Source of the DNA: Membranipora membranacea
Lineage: Eukaryota > Bryozoa > Gymnolaemata > Cheilostomatida > Membraniporidae
Reading direction: 5' to 3'
DNA: 64,000 nt
NCBI GenBank assembly: GCA_914767715.1
Contig: OU612066.1
Span: 37,234,283 to 37,298,282, forward strand
The notes beneath the pieces were generated by a model. The model was not told where the DNA came from, made no database searches, and was given only the letters and a program-made list of their open reading frames with translations. How positions within the stretch are numbered: position 1 is the stretch's first letter; each line of letters opens with the position of its first letter. Of the stretch, positions 26,250 through 37,000 are shown piece by piece. The translations under genes and the position numbers were made by a program.

Positions 26250-27190
26250 TTCGTTTTAGGTCGAGATCACAAAGTTCATTTATTTTTTTGGCTGTTTGTG
26301 CCACTAAGTTTGAAGGCTATACGGACATGACGGTTTAGATCTTTGAGATCCTTGGCTGTTTGGTGTTTGAAGGTTTGCAAATGGAATGAGATGGCACTCT
26401 CAATTAATGCCTCGTAGGCTAACTTGATGATCTTAGCGCCGACAACTAGTTTTGATAGTTCATTTATAATATCTGGACGTTTGCTGATTTTATTTGTTAC
26501 TAGATTTGTACTTTTGGAGAATTTAAGTTTTGAGGTTACTATGGTGCCGAGGTAGTCGTTCTTCTCCACTTGTTCAATAATATTCTGTTTGAGTGGGTCT
26601 GGGTTGGGTTTATGCCATTTTTTGTTTAGAGCAGCTCTTTGGTTTTGCTAGAGTTGATGATTAGATAGTTTTGATCACACCAGGAGGCGATGTTGTAGAC
26701 TTCAGCTTGCATGTTGGAGTTTTCCCCTCTATTCATATGTTGCAGTATAATTGTATTGTCATCATTGTATTTTAGAATGGAGAAGTTGGTTTGTGATGTA
26801 TTCATTGTCTCAACATACAGGGTAAACAGAATACGAGATAACACACAACCCTGTGGCGAACAAACTGATGTTTCTGCTGGTGTTGGTACATCGCCGCCAG
26901 AGGTTACGGTTGTGTTCTGTAGGCCTATTTGAGAAAACTGAAAATCCAGGTAGTGATATTAGAGTGGACGCTTTGATCTTTCAGTTTCTCAATCATGAGG
27001 GTGCTGTCAATGGTGCTAAATGCACTGCTAAAGTCAATGAAGACTGTTTGTGTGTAAATTTTGGCATTCAGGTCAAGAGTTGAAGGACCTACCGACAATA
27101 TCATGTGACACGACTTAGAATCTAACCCATGAAATTTAGGATGGTACCTGAAACAGCTGCAGTGCAATATCAAGGATAAAAACACTCACC
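26250..27190 (-). mobile_element. Degraded LINE reverse-transcriptase remnant
   Basis: Minus-strand frames broken by frameshifts and stops show, in order, the reverse-transcriptase landmarks of non-LTR elements: FIDFSSAFSTID (about 27050), WIFSFLK (26925-26950), SPQGCVLSRILFTLYVE (about 26830-26870), the catalytic box as KYNDDN instead of YADD, and WCDQNYLIINSSKTKELL (about 26630-26690). The following segment (26276-26569) matches the usual region after the catalytic domain. The catalytic change and frame breaks make it inactive. Clade uncertain (Jockey/CR1/Rex-like). Confidence 0.8.
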
Positions 27191-27904
27191 GTGGTAGAAG
27201 ACTCGCGAGTAAACGGGGAGGTGGACCATATTTAGCATTTATTTATATGTTCTTATCTCTTTAGCTGGTCATCGTGTTGGCTCGAATCGGTATGGTTGGT
27301 CAAGAGTCAGCACATTGGCTATGAGTTGCAGGATCAACATTTTCGAATTTACGGCAATATTGAAGTATAAATGAGAATGAGTATGACAACAACGGTCAAG
27401 AACGCCAGTAGCCAAGAAAACCCAAAAGAGACAATTTTTAAAACTTCTTCACAAACACATTGTGTTTTTGCCGATTTTGGTGGTTGTATATATTGGTGGG
27501 TACTAAGGTATTTAGATGTACCCATGCTGGGGAGAGCCGTGAGCTGAAAAAAAAATAGATAGACAGGGAAATTTTGCCATAAGTACTAGTTGAAGTTGTC
27601 AGCCTCCTTTAAAAGAGCAGACAACTGAAAGCATTGAAGCTTAGTATCATAGGTAACGCTTTGAGAGAGTCTAATCCTAAGATTTAACTTGAACTGGCAC
27701 TGTAGGATCACAATCATATATCTCATTGGGACCATCCTTTTAATTATGAGTCTCATTTTGAAGGAACCTCCATCAATGAAGATGGACCTGTCCAACAGAG
27801 CTACCAATGCCCACCAAACTGCAAGTTTATAGATTGAAGGTTGAATTATTTGAATTATTATCTTTCAAGGAGAAAAGCACATGGTGATAATTTTGTACTT
27901 TTAG

Positions 27905-30184
27905 GCACTAGGCAGTGCGAATGCATTAAGGAAGGTTGTGTCCAGAAAGAGACGACAGGCCTTGCCCCCTCTGCCCAACAATATGGAGGAACTGGTGTTT
28001 GATCCTGATATTTGGACAACTTTTGAAGACGATCCACAAAGATTCGTTCTCTACGATAACATAAACCAGGGAGCCAGGATAGTTATCTTCGCTTCTAATG
28101 TGGCATTACAGTACCTTTGCACCCAAGATAGATGGTTCATGGATGGAAATTTTAATCTATCGCCAGCTAACCTCCAGTTTCAGCAGATTTATGTCATTAG
28201 ATGCCCTATCGGAAACACATCCACCACATGAGTTTATGCTTTGCTGCAGCTAAAAACTGCAGCAACCTACAGAGAACTGTCAGAAACTGTACTGATAGAA
28301 TGTCGGAACAGAGATTATGTCCCCAATCCTCAATTCATTCATATGGACTATGAAATGGCAGTCATCAATGCTGCAACTCTTCTGTTGCCAAATGCTGCAA
28401 TCTGTGGCTGCTTTTACCATCTTTGTCAGGTAAAATTGGTTCAAAAAATCTGCATAACTGCATACTGTTACCTAGTACAGGTGGGATTATCACCAACAAC
28501 ATCAGATTAAGCGTTTATAATTGTTGTCGGATGACAGCTTTGAAAAACATATCCTGTGAAATTCAATCCACTGCTATGGGTATGACCATGACACCCCATT
28601 TAAACTTAACAGGTGGATCGTCAGCTGCGAGCAGTTTTTCCATTTTTGATATTATCATTTTTTTGGTTTTTCGATTATTTAACAGTCCACAGAGGAGGAT
28701 TCAGCGGTTATGGCTGGTGGACCTTTACTCTCGAGAGGAAGCAGTGAAGCTATTCTGTGGGTCAATAGATGCACTAGCATTTCTGCCTCTGCAGCAAGTG
28801 AATGCTGGAATGGCATTTCTACGCCAAAATATACCAGACAATGCACCAGGTATGTATATATTACTTGCGCATACACGCTCCAGTGTATGATAAATGCAAA
28901 AATGAAATTCAGTTGTACCCCTACCTAATCTTAATATGATATACTGATACGAGTAAGAGAGCGCTCCTTGATGAAGTAGGTGTGTTCAATTAATATAAAA
29001 ATGGATGGTACCTATTTCCTCCATCCGCTTGCAAGGCAGTTACTCCCAAATTCAAGTGTTACCCAACTATAACCCCATCAATGTGATTTGAATATGACAC
29101 ATGATCCTTCGACCAGTCAGCCAGCGCTTGTCTTAATTAATTGATTAATTTATGTAACTAAAACCTGTTAGCAAAGTTGTATTTACCGGAGTTCAACTAA
29201 ATTGTATGAGAGAAACTTCTCAGCTTGTAATGTCCTTTCTCCATTATTGTATTTGTGGTACTTCTACATAATTTATTATACTTTATTTTGCAGGCTTGGA
29301 GCAGCTGCTCGACTATTTTAATCGAGTTTACATAGGGAATATCGATAATCCAGCAACTTTCCAACCAGAGATCTGGAATGTCCACCAGGCAACATTAACA
29401 GACAACCCTCGTACAAATAACCAGACAGAAGGATGGAACAACAGGTACAAAATAACTTGCCTTCTACCATAATAACCCATCTATTATGTAGATTGAAATT
29501 AAAATCCTACTTTCATCATTGACCACCAGACTCATCTAAACTGCAGTACCGCTAGAAATTACTTAATGAACAAAAATCTTTCCAAACTCTGCCTGCGATT
29601 GTCACTACCAGCAACCTGGGAATTGTAAACGTGCCAACAGGTATTTTGTTCTTTGGCTACGTATTAGTTACAGTTCCCTTAGGGTGTAAACATTAGCTAG
29701 ATTTCAGCTAGTTCGGGTGACCTAGTATATATTCCCCTCAATTTTAAATTACTTTAGGTGGAAGTTTATGTTAAGTTAAGAACATCAGTAAATGTAAGCT
29801 ACCAATAAATTTCACTAATCAAAGCTTGTGCAAAAGTGTGAGTTTTTGCTCATGTGAATATTTTCCTGTTTTTATTTAATTGTTTATAATGATAACACTA
29901 ATTTCTTATTCAGATTCACCCACATCACAGGAGGACCACACCCACCTATCTGGTCATTAATAGAAAACATGCGTAAAGAAGATATGGCTGCCCGTCTTGA
30001 TATTCTAAACGCTGGACATGGAGCGCCGGCGAGGAAAAGGGTTCGCCAAGTTACTGTAGAGATGCAGAGAAGGCTAAAAACACTCTGTGAAGATTTGGTT
30101 GCGGGTTCGCGCCAACTAGGCGATTTTTTAAGGGGGATCGCACATAATATAAGATGGGAGGCTCCCCTCCACCGCATGGAATAA
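27905..30184 (+). pseudogene. MULE-domain transposase gene with an in-frame stop
   Basis: Mutator-type DDE transposase that would cut and join the ends of the surrounding element. Exons: 27905-28429, 28693-28849, 29294-29444, 29914-30184 (stop TAA). Borders are GT-AG and phases agree (0, 1, 2). Landmarks: RFVLYDN and ARIVIFAS; WFMDGNFNLSP with the probable first catalytic Asp; FIHMDYEMAVINA with the second; CFYHLCQ; and TNNQTEGWNNRF containing the usual Glu. A TGA at 28229-28231 (between NTSTT and VYALLQ) interrupts the first exon where relatives read through. If exon 2 starts at 28686 instead, the family reading requires a frameshift; 28693 keeps the frame but drops three residues. No N-terminal FLYWCH finger or start codon was found; upstream exons may exist. 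Probably a recently inactivated copy. Confidence 0.82.
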
Positions 30185-30803
30185 ATACGGATATATTTTA
30201 GATGAAACCAGGTACATTGAGAGTAAAAGGCTATATTTATACTATATTTATATATTTTCATTTTAATACTCATAGTCATTTTCACACAGTTCCAATATAC
30301 AAGGCCTGGAGTGAGGGCTTCATGAAAGGCCAAACATTGTTTTTGAAATGTTTCGTATATTATATTTTTGGTATTGATACTTGCATAAGATCCCTTTGAA
30401 CTTGAAAAAGTTTAATATACATTTTTACATTTTTTTATGTTTTTACTCTGCATAACTTTGTTAGTCGTATTTTTATATTATATTTCAATGTTCAGTAGAA
30501 ATTATATAGATTGAAAGCCTTCAACGTCAAAGAAATAAATAGTATACGCTACAACATGTTATGATGCCACAATCTTAACAATATTACAATTGATCAAATA
30601 ATGTAGACAGAGCATACAACCAAATTGTGTATAGATATGCTTACAAAAGCTCAGTCTTTGGTTTACCAGTATAATTAACCAAGTATCATCTATGCCTTGT
30701 CTGCTTTAAATGGCCATCCTAATTTTATTTATTTACTTATTTATTCTTCAATGCAATGAAATATGTTCAATTGTTCACCCTTATTGGTTATCACCAATTG
30801 AAT

Positions 30804-30838
30804 TAGCCTGTCTTGAAAAGGCTTGTCAAGACAGGCTA
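30804..30838. mobile_element. 35-bp inverted-repeat element, TAGCCTG family
   Basis: TAGCCTGTCTTGAAAAG and CTTGTCAAGACAGGCTA pair almost perfectly. Flanks CAATTGAAT (30795-30803) and CAGTTGCAT (30839-30847) agree at seven of nine positions, an aged 9-bp duplication. Same termini as the element at 51081-51143. Confidence 0.65.
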
Positions 30839-31437
30839 CAGTTGCATTTAGTATTGCAAGTAGTTGTCACTTCTTTTTACAAGTGGAAACAATTCTAATG
30901 TTTTAACTTTTCATATGGTAAAAGCAGGAAGGGTCCCTGATCAAAGCAAATAATTGTTGTAACTTGAATATTATTCATTGTCATCTCGGAAAGGATCATG
31001 TGCGTGAATATACATAAAGTGATAATTTTTTTACATTGTTTAGTGTTTGATTGATAAAAGCTTGTAGACCAGTAAAACAATCTTTACCAAAAGCCATGTG
31101 GCGGATAACATAATATGATGTAAGCTTGATTTTGTAGAGTGATATGGCCAATAACCGTTTATATGATAATCACTTCAGCTCGACCGATGATTAAATGGCT
31201 CAAAACTTTTGAGAATTGGCATAGGCACCATTAATTTGTTTTGTCGAAAAAGTAGTGTATAACAAGGAGGCAATTTTGATGAAGTCAACCACTTGGACTA
31301 ACAAATCAAGTCAACCCCCAACTGATAAAGTCACATATCCATTTCCAAAGCTAATTTCTCCAGTGTTGGCTGGATGTAAACATTGTACACGTATTTGTTC
31401 AATGTGAACGGCTTAGCCTGAAAAAAACGGCTACAAA

Positions 31438-31788
31438 GGAAAACTGTGCGGTGAAAAATTTTTGTGGTGGGAAAACAGCACTGTGGTAAATTGTCCTGTT
31501 GGGAAAATTGTTTGGTGGGAAATTGTCCTGTTGGGAGGATTGTTTGGTGGGAAAACGGTCTGGTGGGAAAATGGCTTGTTGAGAAAATATCTAGGTGGAA
31601 AAATGGATTGGTGGGAAAACGTCCAGGTGGGAAAACATCCAGGTGGGAAAATGGCACAGTGGGAAATCAACCAGGTGGGATAATGGCTCGGTGGGAAAAT
31701 GTCCAGGTGGGAAAACAGCAGAGTGAGATAACAGGAGGTGGGAAAATGGCTTGGTGGGAAAATGACATTGGGAAAATGGGGCGGATTC
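31438..31788 (-). repeat. Right terminal repeat: inverted 16-bp minisatellite
   Basis: GGTGGGAAAA units on the plus strand, the mirror of the left array and almost equal in length (351 against 356 bp). Individual units differ between the two arrays in the interior while the outer 60 bp agree, so the interior evolves by slippage. Confidence 0.9.
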
Positions 31789-31797
31789 TATATTAAC
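31789..31797 (+). repeat. Right 9-bp target-site duplication of the MULE
   Basis: TATATTAAC, identical to the left copy at 23291-23299. Confidence 0.85.
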
Positions 31798-33724
31798 TGA
31801 TATAAACAGCACACAGTACTCACTTACATCTGCATCAATATCCACAAATAATAATTTGAGCTAAAGCGTCTGCACTCCTTGGTACTAAAATCTTTCTTGA
31901 TTGAATTCGTTACACAGCGGCAAAAGTATTTGTGGTATTTCAAGGCACTGATTGTTGAAAATGTTAACATTATTAATCAGTATTGCTGAACTTATCTTAT
32001 CTTTGCAGATCTTCAAAAGTGTATGAAATTTATTTAAAAGCGGCCAAATGGTTGCTGTAACCAATCCAACATCTAGGGTGAGGAAAGTTAAAGAGGATAT
32101 CATCAATTTAGCAACATCTGCACGCTCTGCTGGAAAAGGTAACTATTATTAGGTAGGATCAATTCCAGTAGGTAAGTAAAGTATAGTAGTGGTCCACTGA
32201 AATCGATAAGACCTAAATGCAAGTTTTGATCTCCGTTCATCAATTTTACCAATAGCTAATAGCACCATTCAAGTTTTATGCAGCTTTCACAACCCTTAAA
32301 TTCTTTGACTCGCTCCATACTGGAATATTCTGCAAGTAACGTAAAATGTGGCTGCAGGCGAAGGAAATGTACGGCTATTTATAGTGTAAATTTAAATATG
32401 GTAAAAATCCTTGTTTGCGTATGAGACACCTGACCAGGCCAGTGACTAATACAGATAACGCATGCAAAATTTCCAGTGTCGGGACAACCTAACCAAGGAC
32501 TCATTCATTATCTACTAGTTAAAGAGCTCTAACTCCGGTGGTTCAGTGGCATTACATTATCATCTCTCCCCTAGTTAAAGAGCTCTAACTCCGGTGGTTC
32601 AGTGGCATTACATTATCATCTCTGATGAGATGATAATGTAATGCCACTGAACCACCGGAGTTAGAGCTCTTTAACTAGGGGAGAGATGATAATGTAATGC
32701 CACTGAACCACCGGAGTTAGAGCTCTTTAACTAATTATCTACTTGCCTACTGGAGTTGATCCTACCTATATAGAACCCCTTGATGTAAAAGTTCAAAGCA
32801 TTAAATCTGATCAATAACAAAATTTAGTTGTTGACTGGAGCTATTAACCGACTTATGAGAATATCGTGTCCCAAGTCACAGCCGTAGAGGCTGGTGCTGG
32901 TTGTTTGGCATGAAAGCTCAGGATTTTTTTTATGACTTTTTTTTCTAATACTTTGTGGAATGGAAACTTTATGGATGATTATTTTTCTGCAAATTTTTTA
33001 TGTTCATCCCACCCAGTGGCATCATCGTGGCAATAGCCACTGCCTGTGCAGCAATGGTCCTATGCAGCAATGGTTTGTTGTATATAATACACCCTGGATT
33101 GTACTGTTGCTAAAGACTGCACCTAGGCTGTACTGTGTGAGTACGAGCGAACTGCATTCTGCTTGCAGGATAGCCTTGTGACATAGTCTATCTCTGCAGC
33201 ACAGCAGTGGTGGCGCTGCCTTCCATCAAGAAAGGCAACTCCCAGGGTTCAAGGTTATGAGATATCAAAACCAGTGTTCCATTTAGGCTCAAATATATCC
33301 AAAATATGGGTTTCCATTGTTTTCCCAATTTTGGTACTCAGACTAGGTGAATTAGTTCAAGCCCTATGCTGCAGAGACGAACGTATGCCTCAACAGTTCG
33401 CACATGCGCAGACTGAGCGAACTGTGCAACTCATTTCATAACATTACACAGCTGATAACAATAACAATGAAGGGAGGTAAATGGAATTCCCATAACATAG
33501 AAACTTTGAGGCATAATACTCTGTTGAAATTCCAGGAAAGACACAGAGCTAAATTATCAATGTCTTCATTGTATCATAGAGGTGGGCCAACTGGCCTGTA
33601 AACTTGGTTGTTCTTTTAGTGAGAGGTAATAAATTTTGAAAGTAGGAAAATAGAACTTAAATTCAATCTTGATGTCATCACCATGACACAATCATTGATT
33701 GACGTGGATCAACAAAAGGAGCAA
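31798..33724. other. Spacer between the MULE and the zinc-finger gene
   Basis: No gene recognised. One stretch, 32008-32137, has an acceptor (TCTTTGCAG), an ATG at about 32049 with an open frame (starting MVAVTNPTSRVRKVKED) and a donor (AAAAG|GTAACT), so it could be an orphan exon, but I found no partner. The palindrome at 32516-32733 is annotated separately. Confidence 0.4.
32516..32733. mobile_element. 218-bp near-perfect palindrome with 9-bp duplication
   Basis: Two 107-bp arms (32516-32622 and 32627-32733) are exact reverse complements around the loop TGAT. Each arm is itself about two direct copies of a 56-bp unit beginning TAGTTAAAGAGCTCTAAC. ATTATCTAC stands on both sides (32507-32515 and 32734-32742). 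The unit contains GGTGGTTCAGTGG, which resembles a tRNA A box. Extreme foldback structure plus a 9-bp duplication points to a Mutator-type non-autonomous element. Confidence 0.82.
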
Positions 33725-33759
33725 CCAATCAAGATCCTTGATGAGGGAACCTATATAAT
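33725..33759 (+). promoter_or_regulatory. Candidate core promoter of the zinc-finger gene
   Basis: CCAAT (33725-33729) and TATATAAT (33752-33759) lie 220-255 bp before the start codon at 33979, with another CCAAT at 33766-33770. Composition and position fit, but there is no transcript evidence and the CCAAT-TATA spacing is short. Confidence 0.35.
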
Positions 33760-33965
33760 CCTGAGCCAATGAAATTGTTTGTTATGATCACATGACTTAG
33801 TTCCGCCTTCTTCCCAAAACCAAAACAAACCCAGGCTGACCGGTATTGAAGCCAGCTAGAAAGCACCGGTTTCTTTTGAGAGTATCAGTTATCAACAATC
33901 TTCTCTCCTTCAAATCTACAGATTGTCAACAATACTGTTGAAGAAGCTTCATAAACTTCGAGTAA

Positions 33966-34025
33966 ATGAATAAACAACATGCAGTGTCCAAAGAGAGTAC
34001 CAAAGAGGAGTATTCTGGGGACTAG
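33966..34025 (+). CDS. Upstream ORF overlapping the zinc-finger start
   Basis: ATG at 33966 opens a 19-codon frame ending TAG at 34023-34025. It overlaps the main start (33979) in a different frame. Both ATGs have A at -3. If the transcript begins upstream, the overlap would reduce translation of the main product. Confidence 0.4.
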   Translation: MNKQHAVSKESTKEEYSGD

Positions 34026-37000
34026 AGTCAGTGCACCATGGAGTGATGGGAGATTTTACTGTGGTGTTGTGGAGTCTATGACAGAGCAGCCTAACGGTCA
34101 GTACATGTACAGTGTCTTATTTGATGATGGCTACAACAAGCTCTACTTCCACAGAGATATTGTGGGACCAGGATTCAATAGCACTGCTGGTAACTTTCTC
34201 AAGCATGGACAAAAGGTATTCGTCACACATCAGGGTAGAGAGGTGGCTGGGTGTGTTGTGAAGCATAACAAGACTACAAATGAAGTGCTGATAGAGCTAG
34301 AGTGTAGCAACGGTGAGCTGATCGAGGCCATCAAGAGGTTAGATGACGTGAGACTGATGGAGAGTCGTCGTTCAGCTCGATTAAACAGTGACAGCGATGG
34401 CGGACAGAGTCAGCACATTGACGTACCACGGACCAAAACCAGAGCTCTGAGGTACGTAACAAACCTAATCATAATACACTGTTGGTATACATATAGCACT
34501 TGACTCACTTCATCGTTAGAAATGACAGTGACCTCTTGCACCATATGTTCTTTGTCTAGGCTAGGTCTAGGTAACAGGTAAATCCATCATGAGTCATCGT
34601 TCCCTGTTTCCACAATGAAGTTCCACGTCTTATCTTTTATTGTGTTAATCCGATCTAAACTGGTACCACCCATCAAGTGAGGAAATGAAACTGTTAATAC
34701 ATGACTAGCCAAACATGAAACATGGCTATGATGTCAGCTAAGAATTAATTTTTTTTCGAATCCCGAAGTTCAATTAGATTTGCGACTCGGAGGCACTGTG
34801 TGTAATTATTTGCAATTACCGCTGTTGAGCATTATTCTGAATTAAATCAATAGAGCTTTTGTGTCCATTTCCATTGGTGCACTTACGTTCCATCGCTCAA
34901 TGGTTTCTATGTTGATAATGCCTGCGTAACACTGATATGGAATAGAAGCTGACCTTTCACAATCAGCTGCTGTACTGTAGCTAAGAGAGGTGAATCATGT
35001 AAACATTAGAGGCACACACGTGGTGTGTGAGCTAACCAGCTTACGTACAGTAAACACTAACATAGAGGAAGTTAAATTATTACATTCATATCGTCTGAAT
35101 TCGTCAAGTCATGCCGACTTTGAACACCGGTATTAGGATGGAAGCTATGATGTGCCATACACAGACAAGGCGCCATTTAATTTGGTGTCCTCACTGTAAG
35201 GGCTATAAATCGCAGAGCGGCATTCGGCACAGGAAGAGGCAAGCATATCTAAACATTAGATTATAATGTATTGTAGCATCTGCCTGCTTGATTTATAGGG
35301 AAACAATTTTCTCCTCGTGTCAGTTGTTAGAGCTGTTACACCCTGCCTTTGTTGACAGGTTGCCACATCAATCATGGTTATGCCGTGTGCTTATCCAGGC
35401 ATATGCTGGCAGTCACACTACTGCATATGGATAAATGTATTTTTAAATCCCAACAGCTGATTAATGGCTCCCATGAAGAGCAATTTTTTCCTCATCCAGT
35501 TTAGACATCATGTTTCCTGTTACGTTGGGTGAGACTCAGAGTGGCAGGGATTATAACTCAGATTTCTTGTTACTCATGATACCAGCAGTAGATCTGACTG
35601 TGTATCACAAAGAAGAGATTACCTCTCTTAGTAATCTGCTCTAATCCTCACACCGAAACTTTCCTCAATCATCTGACAAAGTGTCGAAACTACAACTGAC
35701 GGCGTTTTTCCCTCTTCACTTTTTTTCTGGATTATGACATGTGTATAATTATAAGTCTTATATTCTTGTAACAGCTAAGAAATAGAAGGAAATAAGGCTG
35801 TCATTAATACCATTAGGTCAAAAGAGGCTTCCGTGTTTTGACACCTCATGGCACTGCTATTAGACTCAGCGATATGAAGAGCCAAGCTCACACGATGAGA
35901 ACAGCTGGTGAAATGTTTATATCTTATCACAGCTCATCAGTAGATAAGATATTCATCTTCCTCAACAACAATGAAACAATGTTCTTCATTTTCTTGTCTC
36001 TCCGCCATCTGAAAACTTGTGATGAGTGTATGCAAAAAAGCTGTTCTTAGACATCCATGTAAAAAATGTTAATGTTGCGATAATCCTTTCACCTCACATC
36101 CTGTGTCGGCTGTCTGATAACTAGGCATGTGTTGGCAGGTCATGTTAGAAACTTAGAATGGAATGAGTATTACATAATAGTCAGTAGACTATTCTCTCAC
36201 TGTCGCCAGTAAGTTAGGGGAGAGAATGAAAACAGGAATCTATCGGTCAATAAGCAGTATCTTGTTATGACTGATAAGTCTAGACTTAGTCATCATAATA
36301 CACACACTACCAGCTGCAGTAAAAGGCTGTCACCATTCAATGGCAGAATAGGTCAGGTGCCCCTATGATCATGACATGGCATTTATGAAAGTGAGCCTAT
36401 ATGTCAATATCCGCAGTCAGGAACTTCAAATGAGAGTCTAGTAAGGTAAAATGAAACCTTGGGGCAACTCATGTGTCACCTCCTATCCCTCGCCCAGCAG
36501 GGTGTATTCGTGGTCTGTTCTCTGTACCTGGTAACATTGTATTGTGATGCTGATTTCAGACGGCGTAGAACAGATGAGATGATAGCTGAGGAGTCTGAGG
36601 ATGGCAGCCTGGATATAGACTCTGACATGCAGCTGGCAGCCCTGGCTCTACAGAACCTGTCCTGCAGTCCGGCCTCACCACACTTCCCTCCTCCTGCTCC
36701 ACCTGGTAAGTACCCGGCAACCCAGGCATGACCCATTCTCGATTATGCTTGTGAAGAAAAAGATTCCAACAGGACTACCTGTACTGAATAACATAGTTGT
36801 GTACCCTGTAACCCATGCATGTACCTGTAGCAAAACCTTGAAGTTACATAGAATCGATAGCTGGTTCCTCAAAACTTGTCTACCGTGTTCCTGTAGTCCA
36901 TCAGATCTGACCTGGTACCAGTGGTTGGTTAACTAGCCAATAATATGTAACAGCCGAAGTCCCAGATTTCTATGAATAATTCGGTCTTGTCAAACAGTGC

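Larger units (their letters stand above)
23300..31788 (+). mobile_element. Mutator-like transposon with minisatellite inverted repeats
   Basis: An 8,489-bp element. Its ends, starting GGTATCCG on the left and ending CGGATTC on the right, are inverted copies that continue into about 350 bp of 16-bp tandem repeats at each end. A perfect 9-bp direct repeat, TATATTAAC, lies immediately outside both ends (23291-23299 and 31789-31797). A 9-bp duplication is the hallmark of the Mutator (MULE) superfamily. The element carries a spliced gene for a MULE-type transposase (27905-30184), so two independent lines agree. Terminal repeats built of short tandem units are known from Foldback-type elements. The transposase has an in-frame TGA, so this copy is probably inactive. 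Internal DNA also holds a LINE remnant (26250-27190) and two small hairpin elements. Confidence 0.88.

Noticed and set aside
28229-28231. Selenocysteine codon in the transposase
   Set aside because: No reason to expect selenium in this family and no SECIS element was identified; a nonsense mutation is simpler.
36459-36559. Independent start codon for the second zinc-finger exon
   Set aside because: The frame before 36560 is intronic; the exon joins 34451 with matching phase.
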